DNA from: Chlamydoabsidia padenii | Taxonomy: Eukaryota; Mucoromycota; Mucoromycetes; Mucorales; Cunninghamellaceae | NCBI GenBank assembly: GCA_025330725.1 | Contig: JAIWND010000047.1 | Span: forward strand, 1-64,000 | Reading direction: 5' to 3' | Length of the DNA: 64,000 nucleotides | Shown: piece by piece, positions 36,973 through 48,522 of the stretch | How positions within the stretch are numbered: position 1 is the first letter of the stretch | Layout: the number at the start of each line of letters is the position of its first letter | Notes under the pieces: generated by a model | Seen by the model: the letters and a program-made list of their open reading frames with translations, nothing else | Databases searched by the model: none | Told to the model about the DNA's origin: nothing | Translations under genes and position numbers: made by a program

Positions 36973-39434
36973 ATGTCAACGATTCAACAACCATTATCCG
37001 AAAAGGAAACCTATGCTTTGGCAGTAGAGTAAGTTACTCATTCCCCATTAAAACATGTCCTTACTCACATTCATTATTTTATCCTTTTAGTCCAGTCAAA
37101 AGCATGGACGAAGAACGCGCAAAAGCTTCCTTCAATATCCGTGAAATGACTTGGCTTTTAGATGGTGGTAAAAAGTCAACAGATCTAAAAGAACGCTTCA
37201 TGACTGAACTCGAACGGGATCCTCTCTTCAAAATGGACGATTTTCACGATTTGACTAAATCGGAACTTCGTGAACGAACCATGGAAAAGGTAGGCTGGGT
37301 TGGGTTTTATATAAATTTGTATACAGCTACTAACCAACTCTTTATGAAAAAAGTTCCGCAGCGTGCTTCATCACCTTCAAAACGAATCTGTGGACATCTT
37401 CAAGAAGCGTATGGAAGTCATCAGTATAGTGGATCCTGGTTTTTGGACTCGATTCGGTGTCCATTGTAAGTGTGCATAATGACAATAATCGCATACTGAC
37501 ACCTTTTCTTCTTCTTTTTAGATGGTCTTTTTGTTGGTGCTTTGCAAAGCAATGCCACCCCTGGCCAATTTGGTTACTGGTTGGAACGTGGTGCCTTATC
37601 ACTCTCCAAACTGATTGGATGTTTCGCTATGACTGAAATTGGTCATGGTAGTAATGTGCCTGGACTTGAAACCACTGCCACCTTTGATGAAGCTGCAGAC
37701 CAATTCATTATCCATACACCGACATTGACGGCTACTAAATGGTGGATTGGGGGTGCTGCCCATAGTGCGACTCATGCTGCTGTCTTTGCTCAACTAATCG
37801 TCAAGGGTAAAAAGTATGGTACAAAGTGCTTTGTTGTCCCTCTTCGTGATCCTAACACCTACCATACTCTTCCTGGTATTAATATTGGTGACATTGGCAA
37901 AAAGATGGTAAACTGATCAAATGAAACCACTATGACATGACTTGCTCATCTTTTTATTTTACTTTATATATATGTCTCAATAGGGCCGTGATGGTATAGA
38001 TAATGGCTATATTCAATTCACCAATGTCCGTATTCCTCGAGGATACATGCTTCAAAAACATACCAAGGTCTCCCGTACTGGTCAAGTCCAAGAACCCAAG
38101 CTTCAACAGTTAACCTATGGTGCGCTTCTACAAGGCCGTGTGGCCATGGTCGTCGATAGTGGCAATGTATCCAAAAAAGCCTTGACGATCGCTATCCGGT
38201 ACGCTGCTGTGCGTCGCCAATTTGCCAACTCGAAATCCAGCGGGGTGGAAACCAAGTTACTCGACTACCCTATCCACCAACGCCGTCTCATGCCCCTCTT
38301 GGCTCAAACCTTTGCCATGCTCCTGACGGGAATTGAAATGACGGCCATGTACAACACTATGATGGGTCGACTGGAATCTGCCAAGGAAGGGGACAAGGAC
38401 TTGGAAGAAGTGATTGAAAAACTCAAGGAAACCCATTCGACCAGTGCTGGCCTAAAGGCATTTTGTACCTGGAACTGTCTCAACACTATCGAACAATGTC
38501 GTCAAGCATGTGGTGGGCATGGTTACTCGGCTTATACGGGATTGGCAGGCATGTACCAAGACTTTGCTGTGCAGTGTACATGGGAAGGTGATAACACGAT
38601 TTTGACCTTGCAAGCCGGTCGGTATTTGATTTCGTCTTACCGTGAAGCGATGAAGGGCAAAACATTGTCTCCTGGTGTAGGGTACCTCAACAAGTTGGAT
38701 TCGTTGATTGGCAAGAAATGTCAAGTCAAGTCTTTGGATGCTATTCTGGATCCCAAGGTTATTATTGAAGCGTGGCAAGTGGTGTGTGCCAATGTGGTCA
38801 AAAATGCGGCTTTGGAATTCGAAGCTTGTTGTAAACGAGGTTTGGATGTGGATGATGCTTATGAAGAATGCTGTGAGTAATAGTAACAAGATCATAAAGG
38901 GAAAGAGAAAAAAAAACACAGAAAAACTCACCTTTTTATTTATTTTTAGCTCAATCTCGTCTTTATGCTGCCAAATTACACTCTTATGGTTACCTATTCA
39001 ACCGATTTGCCGATGCGGTTGCCAAGGTGGATGACAAACTTCAAAAGGTGCTCCTCGATGTCTGTTTATTGTACGGCTTGTACACAATTGAAGAAAACGC
39101 CGGTGCATTCCTCCAATACCAATACTTTAGCCCCCAACAAATGGAATACGTCCGTGCTCAAGTGAATGTGTACTGCAAGGCGGTGCGTGATCAAGCCATT
39201 CCTTTGGTCGACTCATTCAACTTGTCCGACTATGTGATCAACAGTCCTCTGGGTGCCAAGGATGGTAATGTCTATGTCAAATACTTTGGTCAAGTCCAAC
39301 GCCAAAACCCTCAAGGTGAACATCCTTACTTTGATCGTCTGATTAAACCATTGATTCATCGTGATATGGATGGTGGTGATATAGATGATGAACAAGCTGG
39401 GTTGGAAAGTGAAGATGAAGATGATGAAGAATGA
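36973..39434 (+). CDS. Acyl-CoA oxidase
   Basis: Six exons (36973-37028, 37091-37289, 37354-37465, 37522-37907, 37984-38872, 38950-39434) give 708 residues. The N-terminal alpha domain and the FAD region [20 protein letters not shown] and [20 protein letters not shown] are clear. [20 protein letters not shown] and [12 protein letters not shown] contain the catalytic Glu. It oxidises acyl-CoA to trans-2-enoyl-CoA with H2O2 in peroxisomal beta-oxidation. The C-terminus is acidic (SEDEDDEE) with no SKL-type signal; some fungal oxidases also lack PTS1 and enter by other routes. TATAAAG lies near 36876. Confidence 0.95.
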
Positions 39435-39825
39435 ATAGATTAGAACTTTATATTTGTAGACCTCTTTTTTTTTAGACTTGACTTTTTTTTTTTTTATATA
39501 TCCCCCCCTCCCCAAAGTATTATGTATCATATCATCGTCTTTCTCTTTTTTAAATAAAATAAAAATCATGTAGTTATGAAATCACATCTTTATGTTTCAT
39601 TTGTGTAGCGGCTTCGGAGGCGTTCCGAAAATGGTAACTAGGTGGATCGGTTGACAGCATCCCAAAGATGCTACGTACACCTCTCTTTTTTTTTTTTTTT
39701 TTTTTACTTATGTAACTGCACTGCCGTGATAACAATAAAGTGCCTTTTTCGATAGGTACTTGACTCATGGACGGTGTGATATCATTCCCCTCATTTGATT
39801 ACCTTGACTTCGGTTTTTGACATGA

Positions 39826-39836
39826 CGGGATTTGAA
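39826..39836 (+). promoter_or_regulatory. CGGGATTTGAA motif upstream of the DUF3759 gene
   Basis: About 91 nt before the ATG and followed at 39867 by TATAAAA. The motif therefore lies upstream of a TATA box here. Confidence 0.5.
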
Positions 39837-39926
39837 ATCATACTCTTTTATGGTAGCACGACAGGATATAAAAATATACTTTCTTTTTCTTTCACTTTCT
39901 TCCCAATCTTCATTCATTAATATACC

Positions 39927-41163
39927 ATGACCATTACCGAATTCCCTCTAGGATACTTTTACATTATTAGTCAACTCAATGGGCTAGTCCTCGACGTCAC
40001 TCAAGGCGAACATGAACAGGTAAGATAGGTGGTAATATAATATCGGAATGCACTTACCATGCTTTTTTTTTTCTTAAAAAAAAACAGGATAACTTTATTA
40101 TCGTCACTGCTGAAAAAAAGGAAAAATCACCCGAACGTGATAGTCAACTTTGGATGCATCAAGATGGTAAGCAGGAAATGATGATATTATGCATGGAACT
40201 GACTCGCCCTTTTAGGTTTCTTAACGAACAAGTCTGCTGGACTTGTATTGGATGTCGGCAAAGCAGGCACTTTTAAAGGTAAAAACGTAATTGAATATGG
40301 ATCTCGATGGCTCGACTCATGCTTCCCTTCTTTTGACATCTAGCCATCTTTACCGCTGAAGAACGACTCTTTTTGGATCATATGAAAGAAGCTGATGATG
40401 TAAGTTACGTCCCTGATTTTGAATAAAACATGTCCTTGACAATGTTTTTTTTTTCTTTCTCTCTCTCTTAGGCTCATGATCAAAGATTTGGTTATGATGG
40501 CAACTATATCTATACACTCAGTGATGCTAATGTGGTGGTGGACATTCGTAAATCCAACAAGGAAATAGGCGCGCGAGTGATTGTGTATAAACGTAAAGAG
40601 GGCCCAGAAGATACTTTGAACCAACGATGGTCCATCGAACTGGGTGATCCTCCCAAGGTGATTGACCCTGAAGAAGAAGAAGATGGGAAAAGCGAACGTC
40701 TCCAGGCTTGGTTTGGCAATTGGTTTGGCTGGGGCGACAAGAAGAAACATGTTCTTCATGAACGCGAATTGAATGAAGCACATGAAAAGGTGTACAAGGA
40801 AAAGAAGGTTCATGCCAGTCATCAGCTCGTGGCCGGGGCGGTTGCTTATCAAGCTGTCAAGGTGTGGGAAAAGCAACAAGAAGAAAAAGGTGAATCGGTT
40901 AGTCATGGCACGATCAAAAAAGTGGTCGCCTCTATTGCCGCTGCTGAAGTAAGTAAATGCTTGTGATCTGGGGATGTTTTGATTGACTTGTTTTATATAT
41001 TATTATTGTATAGTTGGTCAAGGTGTTTGAAGAACGAGGTGGTCAGGACGATGAAGAAGACGATGTCGATGGTGAAAAGAAGAAACAAAAAAAGGGAATG
41101 ATGGAAAACATGGCTACAAGCGCTGCTATGAACTTGATCGAAGCCAAGTATGGTGTCAAATAG
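39927..41163 (+). CDS. Beta-trefoil (ricin-B-like fold) plus DUF3759 protein
   Basis: The first half, over several small exons, reads GYFYIISQLNGLVLDVTQGE, QLWMHQDGFLTNKSAGLVLD and GNYIYTLSDANVVVDIRKSN, the QxW-type repeats of a beta-trefoil fold. The second half, ELNEAHEKVYKEKKVHASHQ, LVAGAVAYQAVKVWEKQQEE and SVSHGTIKKVVASIAAAEL, matches DUF3759 (CipC-like, PF12585). No signal peptide and no ribosome-inactivating A chain is present, so it is a cytosolic protein of unknown role, possibly stress or carbohydrate related. A TATA box and CGGGATTTGAA motif precede it. Confidence 0.75.
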
Positions 41164-41326
41164 TCTGGGCATTGATATAGTTAGATCTGGTTGTTTAACT
41201 GTGTGATTAAATAAACTGTTATATATATATATATATATATTGTTTACTTGACACGGTCTTGATCTTCCACTCTGCACGGAAAGTAAAAGTTGCATATAGA
41301 CACCGTATTCTCGGACATAAAAAGAT

Positions 41327-41337
41327 CGGGGTTTGTA
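41327..41337 (+). promoter_or_regulatory. CGGGGTTTGTA motif variant upstream of the M20 gene
   Basis: One mismatch from the consensus, about 115 nt before the ATG at 41451. Confidence 0.35.
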
Positions 41338-41450
41338 TTTATGTACAGTGGTTTTAAATGCCGACTTTATTTGGTGCACTACATACCCGAAAATTAACTC
41401 ACTCTTTTTTTCTCACTCTTTTCATTCCAGTTGAATACAACATCGACATC

Positions 41451-43174
41451 ATGCCTCGTTTACCTACTGATGAAGATCTCAACAAAAGCAGCCATTGTGG
41501 TGGAAGCTTTCTGTCCTGCTGCTTTAACAATCCCTTTGGTCGCAAACCCACTTCCATTTCGGCTGACAATGTGACATCACCTGCCTCTTACAACTATAGT
41601 GCTATTCCCATCATGGAGAACTTACCGGCTTATGAAGATTGTGTCTCTCGGGTAAAAAGAAAAAAGAGACATGCTCACAATGAACCATAGTGACCAACGT
41701 TTTTTTTTTTTTAATAGGCCTTCCAACAGCTGGACGTCAAACAAACGGATGCATTGGAAAGCATTGTCAAGAACGCTCTAGCTCAAGTGGATGACGAACT
41801 TCGTACTATCAGTATTGATGTAAGTAACTATAAAAACCAAAGTAACAGACCCCTCCCCTAACTAACCCTATGTATATATAAGCTCCATGAACATATGGAA
41901 GAAAGTATGAAAGAAAAACACGCACATGATCTCTTGACTGGCTGGCTGGAAAAGAAAGGGTTCAAAGTGACCCGTCATGCTTATGGTATGGAAACTGCTT
42001 TTACCGCCGAGTATTCTCGTGGTCAAGGACGTCGTGTGGGTATTTGCTCAGAATACGATGGTTTGCCTGGTCTTGGCCAAGGGTGTGGTCATAATTTAAT
42101 TGCTATCAGTGGTTTGGCTGCCGCGATTGGTATCAAGGCTGCTTTGGAACAAGGTCAAGTGTCTGGTAAAGTCATCTTGTTTGGTACTCCCGCCGAAGGT
42201 AAGAAAGAAAGAAAGAAAAAGTAGGGCTACTGACTAACTGGTTCTTTTGGGAAATAGAATTATCCATTGGTAAAATTGAATTGGTAAAGAAACGTGCTTT
42301 CCAAGACAATGTCGATGTTTGCTTGATGCTTCATCCTTCGTAAGTAACCTCTCTTTTGTTATCATTCACCTTTTCTTACCTTTTATATAATAGTGCTGCT
42401 GATTTACAATATGCTCAAATGATTGCTGTGACAGATGTCAAAGTCGAATTCTTTGGTAAACCCACACATGCATCAGCTAGTCCTTGGGAAGGTGTCAATG
42501 CGTTGGATGCCATGGTACAATTATGGAACAATATCAGCATGATGCGTCAACAACTGATGCCGACTGACCGGGTACATGGTATTGTGACTCAAGGTGGATT
42601 GGCGGTAAGATCATCTCTCTCTCTCTCTACCATATGCTAATCACCTTTCCTAATATAGCCCAATGTGATTCCTGATCATACATCTGCCTTCTTCTTTGTG
42701 CGTACACCTAAATACACAGAACTCAAACGGGTGATGGATAAATTGGATGCCTGTTTCGAAGCAGCTGCCCTCGCCACGGGATGCAAGGTGAAATGGACAT
42801 GGCGCGACATTCCCACCAAGGACGTGGTACAGAACGATATCATGGCCAGCACATATGCCCACCACATGGAAAAAGCCGGTATTGAATTCCCTGATAAATT
42901 CACTCAAGAACACAGTGGAGGTGGATCCACCGATATGGGTAACGTCAGCTATGTGGTGCCTAGTATTCATCCCATGTATGGCATTCATACCACGGCTTCT
43001 AATCATACGGTGGAATTCACAAAGGCGGCGGGGACAATGCAAGCTCATCGTGATACCATGGTGGCTTCCCAGGCTTTGGCTTTGACAGGTTTACAGGTGT
43101 ATGCTAACGAAGATTACTATAATGCAGTGGTCAAGGAGTTTAACGATACAGTGCCATTGGATGAACAACACTAG
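41451..43174 (+). CDS. Peptidase M20 family amidohydrolase, PM20D2-like
   Basis: Starts MPRLPTDEDLNKSSHCGGSF, a Cys-rich extension absent from most homologues. The metallohydrolase follows: GICSEYDGLPGLGQGCGHNL with the Asp and His metal ligands, VILFGTPAEE (after an intron) with the catalytic Glu pair, CLMLHPS, the dimerisation domain KVEFFGKPTHASASPWEG, and YVVPSIHPMYGIHT near the end. It resembles the PM20D2/AbgB type that hydrolyses aminoacyl or dipeptide amide bonds in the cytosol. Six exons; the last ends at 43174. The substrate is not deducible. Confidence 0.88.
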
Positions 43175-43435
43175 GTTTAAGATTCTTTTTTTTATGAAAT
43201 AAAAACTTGATTTTGATTGGTCCCAAGGATGTAATCGGAATAGTTGATGTCAATGATGAATAGATTAACCGATGGATCCATCAAGACACAATGTTGGCTC
43301 ATCGATGATTGGTTAATAGGTTCGGGAATTGAATTGTTTTTTTTAGAAAAAGCGTTGGTGGATGATGTCTTACTTTGTTCTTATCGTCTTTCTTTTCTTT
43401 TTTTTTTTTTTAAATCCTCTTCCACTGTACGTACA

Positions 43436-44115
43436 ATGAAGTTATTCAAAAGCATTCATGAATACAACTACCAATGGGATCTTGTGTCAGCAGCCAACTG
43501 GCAAAAATACCCCAATGACAATTGTCCTCATGTCCAACATGTTGATGTCTTGAATCGTACGGTGGATCCGGAAACTGGTGTGTTGACAACGGAACGACTT
43601 ATCACTGTGGAACAATCAGCACCTCGGTTTATCTTAAAGGTAAGTAAATACCACTACCACTGAACGAACTTTCCAATCCACTCACTTTGTATGTTTATAA
43701 TAGCTTTTGGGTGGCGACACAACTCAATATGTTAGGGAAATCTCTACGATTGATCCTCAAAAGAAGATCTTGTCCATGGAAAGTATCAACCTGACAATGT
43801 CCAACTTTTTATCTGTCCATGAAACCATTAAATATGAACAACATCCAGAAGATAACAACAGGTAAAGAAGGGAGGGGGGAAGACCTTGATAAATAAACTA
43901 ACCATGTTTTTCTTTTCAATAGGACCCGGTTCTCACAGCAAGCAGCTATCACTGCTGGAAGTGCACTTTCTCGATGGGGATCTATGCTCGAAGACTTTTC
44001 TCTGAAACGATTTACCGAAAATGCATCCATTGGGCGGGAGGGATTCGTCAAGGTCTTGGAACGATTCGTGGTATTGGCCGAAACAAAGGAAACATCCTCA
44101 CCTACCATGGTATAG
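43436..44115 (+). CDS. PRELI/MSF1 domain lipid-transfer protein, Ups2/Slmo-like
   Basis: Three exons encode about 187 residues starting MKLFKSIHEYNYQWDLVSAA. The conserved features are ANWQKYPNDNCPHVQHVDVL, TERLITVEQSAPRF and EISTIDPQKKILSMESINLT, then a C-terminal helix (NASIGREGFVKVLERFVVLA). Ups proteins pair with Mdm35 in the mitochondrial intermembrane space and carry phosphatidic acid or phosphatidylserine between membranes. The MKLF start and the small size fit Ups2/Ups3 rather than Ups1, but assignment within the family is uncertain. Confidence 0.85.
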
Positions 44116-44317
44116 TTTATACACCTTTGTTTATATAGAATCCCACTTCATACACTATTTACCCATCTTCATCATTCTGCATTTTTATTTTTATTTGAAA
44201 TACTACATTAATAAACATCCTTTGTTAACATATCACCCACAACGTTATGTAGACCATTTTTATTTATTTATTAACAAAAACGTTTATTAACAACAATAAA
44301 AGATAAACTAAAACTTG

Positions 44318-45008
44318 CTAATTCTTTTGCAGGACATAAAGATAATAGTAAATGTCAGGAGCACCAGGTTTTTCGTTTTTCTGAGGCACTAGTACAGGTA
44401 TTTTTTCCACCAAGTGATAAGGAGGTAAAGGTTGACGATGATCTGAAAACGACACACTGATCCAAACACCACCAGGAGGTTGGACAGATGCAATCTGACT
44501 AGCCATGGCCCGTTGATGAGAAAGTTGATCGTCGTCCCCACATGCAATACAGTCTGTCAGACTTTTTTCAATCGCCACAGGGTAAAAGGAATGGTAGGCT
44601 CGTGCCGGGCCTAAATCTTGAATACAGTCAGCAGTTATCCATATCAAATCGTCATGGTGTCCGTTTCGTTGTGCCGTCAGTTGTTTCATCTTTTCAATCA
44701 CACAGGAAGAGTAATCGACATTAACTATTTTCCTATATCCACTATCAATCATTTGGAATGCCAATAAGGAATTACCACAACCCACTAAAAGAGACAGAGA
44801 GAGTTAGTTGGTTGGTTGATTCATTTGCAGGAAATGAGGCTTTCTTACAATGAAGGATAGGTTCGCAAGTACCAGGTGATAGGTAGGATTGCAGGTAATC
44901 GCGAATATCGTCCCAAGTCAATAACCAATCAAATGGTTCTTCATGACTAAATCGAGTTTCCCAATATTCTTTCGAGTCAAAAGGCACCGCTTTTGGTCGT
45001 CCAGACAT
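44318..45008 (-). CDS. Class I SAM-dependent methyltransferase, METTL13/EFM-like
   Basis: Two exons give about 205 residues. The first, from the ATG at 45008, carries FDSKEYWETRFSHEEPFDWL. The second carries the SAM-binding motif I, VGCGNSLLAFQMIDSGYRKI, the acidic VNVDYSSCVIEKMKQL, and a motif DLIWITADCIQDLG, then IEKSLTDCIACGD. The YW..RF...E..FDWL start followed by GCGNS is typical of eukaryotic protein-lysine methyltransferases related to METTL13 and citrate-synthase or EF1A methyltransferases. The substrate is unknown. Confidence 0.8.
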
Positions 45009-45074
45009 TTATAAAAAAAAAAAAAAAAAAAGTAAAAGAAGGGGGGAGATCTAGGGGAAAAAAAAAAAAAAACA

Positions 45075-45085
45075 TTCAAACCCCA
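45075..45085 (-). promoter_or_regulatory. TTCAAACCCCA motif variant upstream of the methyltransferase gene
   Basis: 67 nt before the ATG, in gene-strand orientation TGGGGTTTGAA, followed on the plus strand by a CATGCAAACCC word. Confidence 0.4.
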
Positions 45086-45229
45086 CCACGGCATTGACAT
45101 GCAAACCCAAATTTCTGTTTATTATGATCAAACTGGGTCCTCCAATTAGGGTGGAGAGGTAGTATATAAGAGTAAACTATCTAAATGAGGATAAAGAGAG
45201 GGAATCGGACAATGTTAAAATGAGAGGGT

Positions 45230-47123
45230 TTACAACAACATCTTCAAAGGTTGTTCCATGTATTCACGGAAGGCTTGTAACCAAGTAGCGCCAACAGCAC
45301 CATCTACCACACGATGATCACAGCTATAAAAGAGAGAGAGAGATTAGATTCTATCCTATAGCCCTCCTTCTTTCTTCACCTTAAAGTGACTTCCATGACA
45401 TCCCGTACACCAAATCCAGATTCAGCATTTTCATCCACCACGACCTTTTGTTGAGATTCACCCACAGCCAAGTTACAAGATTGAGGTTGGTTGATGATAG
45501 CAGTAAAATCCTTGATACCATACATACCGAGGTTGGAGATGGTGAAGGAGCCACCTTGGTATTCTTGAGGAGCCAATTTACCGGCCCGCGCACGAGTAGC
45601 GAGATCACGCACTTTAGCCGAGATATCTGCCAACCCCTTGGTTTCAGCTTGACCAATGATAGGGGTGATCAAACCAGTAGGCGTCGCTACGGCCACAGAC
45701 ACATCAGACGTGCTGTATTGACGGATAAAGTCACCTTGCCAAGCCGCATTGGCTTCAGGTACCTTTTTGAGACTGAGAGCAGCCGCCTTGACGATAAAAT
45801 CATTGACTGATAACTTGTACTTGCCATCAGCAGAGGTGTTGAGGACTTGACGGAGCTTGTTGATCTTGTCCATGTTGATTTCCGTTGTCAAGTAGTAGTG
45901 AGGAAGTTGTTGCTTGGATTCCGTCAGTCGAAAGGCAATGATCTTGCGCATGTTGCTGGCAGGTATATCGGAATAAGCTTCGCCGGTGGCTGATTGAGGG
46001 GCATAAGCAGGAGGAGGAGGAGCGGTGGTGGTGGTAGGTTGAGCTATAGAGTAAAAAAAAAAAAAAAAAAAAATAGCGTTAGTTTTGAATGCCCTTGTAT
46101 TACATTTTACCCTCTTCAGCCTTGAAGTTATTGACATTGTCTTTAACAACATGACCGGAAGGACCCGTACCTTCAACTTTAGAGATATTGGCATCACGAT
46201 CAGAGGCTGTTTTCTAGATACAAAAGAAAAAAAAATCAAGTTGAGATATAACCTTTTTCTTTTTCTTTTATCTTTGCGTGAGGACTAGCCTTAGCAGAGG
46301 CGGATTCTTCTTGTTTGGTAGGAGCTTCCTTCGCAGAGGATGATTCTTCTTTTTTAGCAGGGGTTTCATCAGCAGCAGGAGCATCAGAGGATTGAATATC
46401 ATCCAAAGTAAATGATTCAAAGGCGGCAACATCATCCTTATCTTCAACAAATATAGCAATGGGCTTTCAAAAGAGAAAGTATATCAGTGGCCCACTTTTT
46501 TTCTCCCTTTTATCTACTTTACCTTTCCAACAGGGACATCCTTTGCACCAGTATCTACCAACATCTTTGCCAAAAACCCTTCTTCTTGACATTCAAAATC
46601 CATTTGTGCTTTATCAGTTTCGATTTCTACCAAGACATCGCCAGGCTGGACTTCGTCACCCACAGCTTTTTGCCAAGCACCAATACCACCTTGGACCATA
46701 CTATCAAAAGGGTTAGTACTTGTTGTCCCGTCATTTTCTTTTATCATTGATACTTTACGTGGGTGAGAGAGCAGGCATAGCAATAACGTTGTGTTCGGGG
46801 AAAGCTAAAAAAAAACACAATTGTTGGGGGGGGTTAATATTTATGACAAGAATTCAGACATACTTACTTTTGGAGCTGTAAAGACGCATATCTTTGTTCA
46901 ACATGGGAGTGGCCACAACACGAAGAGCAGTCCATTGAGATCTATAAAGAACTTTCTGTTAGTATTATAGCTTTTTTTCATAAAGATTGCTAGTTGCATA
47001 CGTGGGGAGGCAAGAGTAATGGCGAGCATGGGCAACTAACATGGGTGCGACACGTGTAGTGGCTCGACAAGCCATCAAACGAGTGGAAGAGAGTTTATAA
47101 AGTTGACGTCTAGCAAATGACAT
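45230..47123 (-). CDS. LAT1: Dihydrolipoyl acetyltransferase (E2) of pyruvate dehydrogenase, mitochondrial
   Basis: Starts [20 protein letters not shown], a mitochondrial presequence. One lipoyl domain follows: [43 protein letters not shown] with the lipoyl Lys. An Ala/Lys/Glu-rich linker and a peripheral-subunit-binding stretch ([20 protein letters not shown]) come next, then the catalytic domain ending [20 protein letters not shown] with the active-site His and Asp. It transfers acetyl groups to CoA in the matrix. At least seven short introns; one contains a run of more than 20 A. TTCGAATCCCG lies 85 nt upstream. Confidence 0.93.
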
Positions 47124-47207
47124 GATGTTAAGGAAGAAAAGTAAAAAAGAAATATGTAAGGAAGAAAAAGATTGGGAAAAAGTAGTGAACTTGCGGGAGG
47201 AAATCTT

Positions 47208-47218
47208 TTCGAATCCCG
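47208..47218 (-). promoter_or_regulatory. TTCGAATCCCG motif upstream of LAT1
   Basis: On the gene strand CGGGATTCGAA, 85 nt before the ATG. TTCGAATCCCG is also close to the tRNA-type B box. Confidence 0.5.
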
Positions 47219-47521
47219 ACCATCGAATGAGCTTCCGATCTTTTACGACCCCCATCACTTTTGATAGTTAAATTAGGTTTGGAAACTGTTAAAAATGACC
47301 ATTTCCTTTGCGGTCACGAAGACACTGACAATTTCTCTAATCATCATGTCACTGACTTTATACAAGTAATTGACACCTGTAGAGTGAACATTATGGCTGA
47401 CCCTTTAAGAACAATGCAGAAAAACACATGTCAAACTCCGTCGGAATCACTAATGTAGATGATCTTATTCAAAGAATAGGACTATTTTATTTCATAAAGG
47501 GGTAAAAAAAAAAGGACCTCT

Positions 47522-47779
47522 TTAACGACAGTAAGGAGGATTAGGGCAGTGAGGTGGAGGCCAATGAGGTGGAGGCCAATGAGGAGGACGATGAGGTGGA
47601 GGCCAATGAGGAGGACGATGAGGAGGAGGCCAATGAGGCGGTCTCACGCTGGAAGAAGGATCATCCAGGGTCTCTTCCTGTTGATTTTCAGCCGTAGGCG
47701 CTGCATGAATCACACCGAACAAAAAGAGAGCAAAGTAGATTGAAAGCACCAATTTACAGAAAAGAAGATGGAAAGACAT
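47522..47779 (-). CDS. Small secreted Pro/His/Trp-rich protein
   Basis: An uninterrupted 85-codon frame. The first 26 residues (LLFCKLVLSIYFALFLFGVI core, then HAAP) form a classical signal peptide. The mature part is short and repetitive: units of RPPHWPPPH repeated about five times, ending CPNPPYCR with two cysteines. Such His/Pro repeats may bind metal or wall polymers. The family is not recognised. The repeat codons are nearly identical at DNA level, indicating recent unit duplication. Confidence 0.75.
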   Translation of the reverse strand: MSFHLLFCKLVLSIYFALFLFGVIHAAPTAENQQEETLDDPSSSVRPPHWPPPHRPPHWPPPHRPPHWPPPHWPPPHCPNPPYCR

Positions 47780-47970
47780 TGTTGGAGAAGTATATGGAAC
47801 TTTTCTGGTTGAACCATTGCTCTTTTATAGCTTTTTTTTTTTTACTCTTTTTTATATCATGGTCTTGGGTTAATAAAACCATTAGGAGCCTGTTTGGACC
47901 ATTTATCATGTATTGAGGTCATTAGTTTATTTTAAAAAGTCTGACCAGCATGAATAGCAAGTGAGATCAA
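47780..47970. promoter_or_regulatory. Promoter region of the secreted-protein gene
   Basis: Read on the minus strand, TATAAAAGAG lies at about 47821-47830, some 45-50 nt before the ATG, a good TATA box. Nothing else recognised. Confidence 0.5.
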
Positions 47971-47971
47971 G

Positions 47972-48145
47972 ACATACAAGGTTTCTTTATTGATAAACAG
48001 GCAAAGACATATACAATATGATCATAAAAGGTTTTTTATTGATAAACAGACAAAGACATATATACAACATGATTATAGTATATTTTTATTGATAAACAGA
48101 TAAAGACACTTATAACATGATTATAAAAGGTTTTTATTGATAAAA
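47972..48145 (-). repeat. Tandem repeat of about 49 bp, four copies, carrying AATAAA
   Basis: TTTATTGATAAACAG starts at 47986, 48035 and 48085, with a truncated TTTTTATTGATAAA at 48133, giving a period of 48-50 bp. The intervening words (AAAGACATATAYACAAYATG, ATTATAAAAGG) also repeat. Read on the minus strand each unit contains TATCAATAAA, a polyadenylation-like signal. It lies 3' of the GATA-factor gene, so that gene's transcripts may have several ends. Confidence 0.85.
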
Positions 48146-48522
48146 AAGAAAAAGGGGAAGAGAAGATTTCTTTTGTTCTTTTCGTGGGTGTGTGATAAAA
48201 TTAAAGGGTAGTGTTGAACAGTATACAGGATGTAATAAGTAGGAGGTAAAAACAGTAGGAATGAAGATATGATAATTATATAAATGACAAATGGGGGAAT
48301 GGAATGCAGAGGGTTGAGTCTCTTATGAGGTATGTGTTGAACATATACAATTTGCAGATCTTGTTGAAGAAAAGCAAAGAAAAAAAGGTAATAATATATA
48401 AAACAGAAAAGTGGGTGGGGAAGAACAAAAGAAATATACACAAAGAGAGAGGGGGGGGGGGAGAGATAAAAAAAGATAAAAAAATAAAAATAAAAAGAGG
48501 ATGCCGTTTTACCTGATATAAC

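Noticed and set aside
47972..48145. CRISPR-like repeat array
   Set aside because: The units are tandem with no unique spacers, and the genome is eukaryotic.
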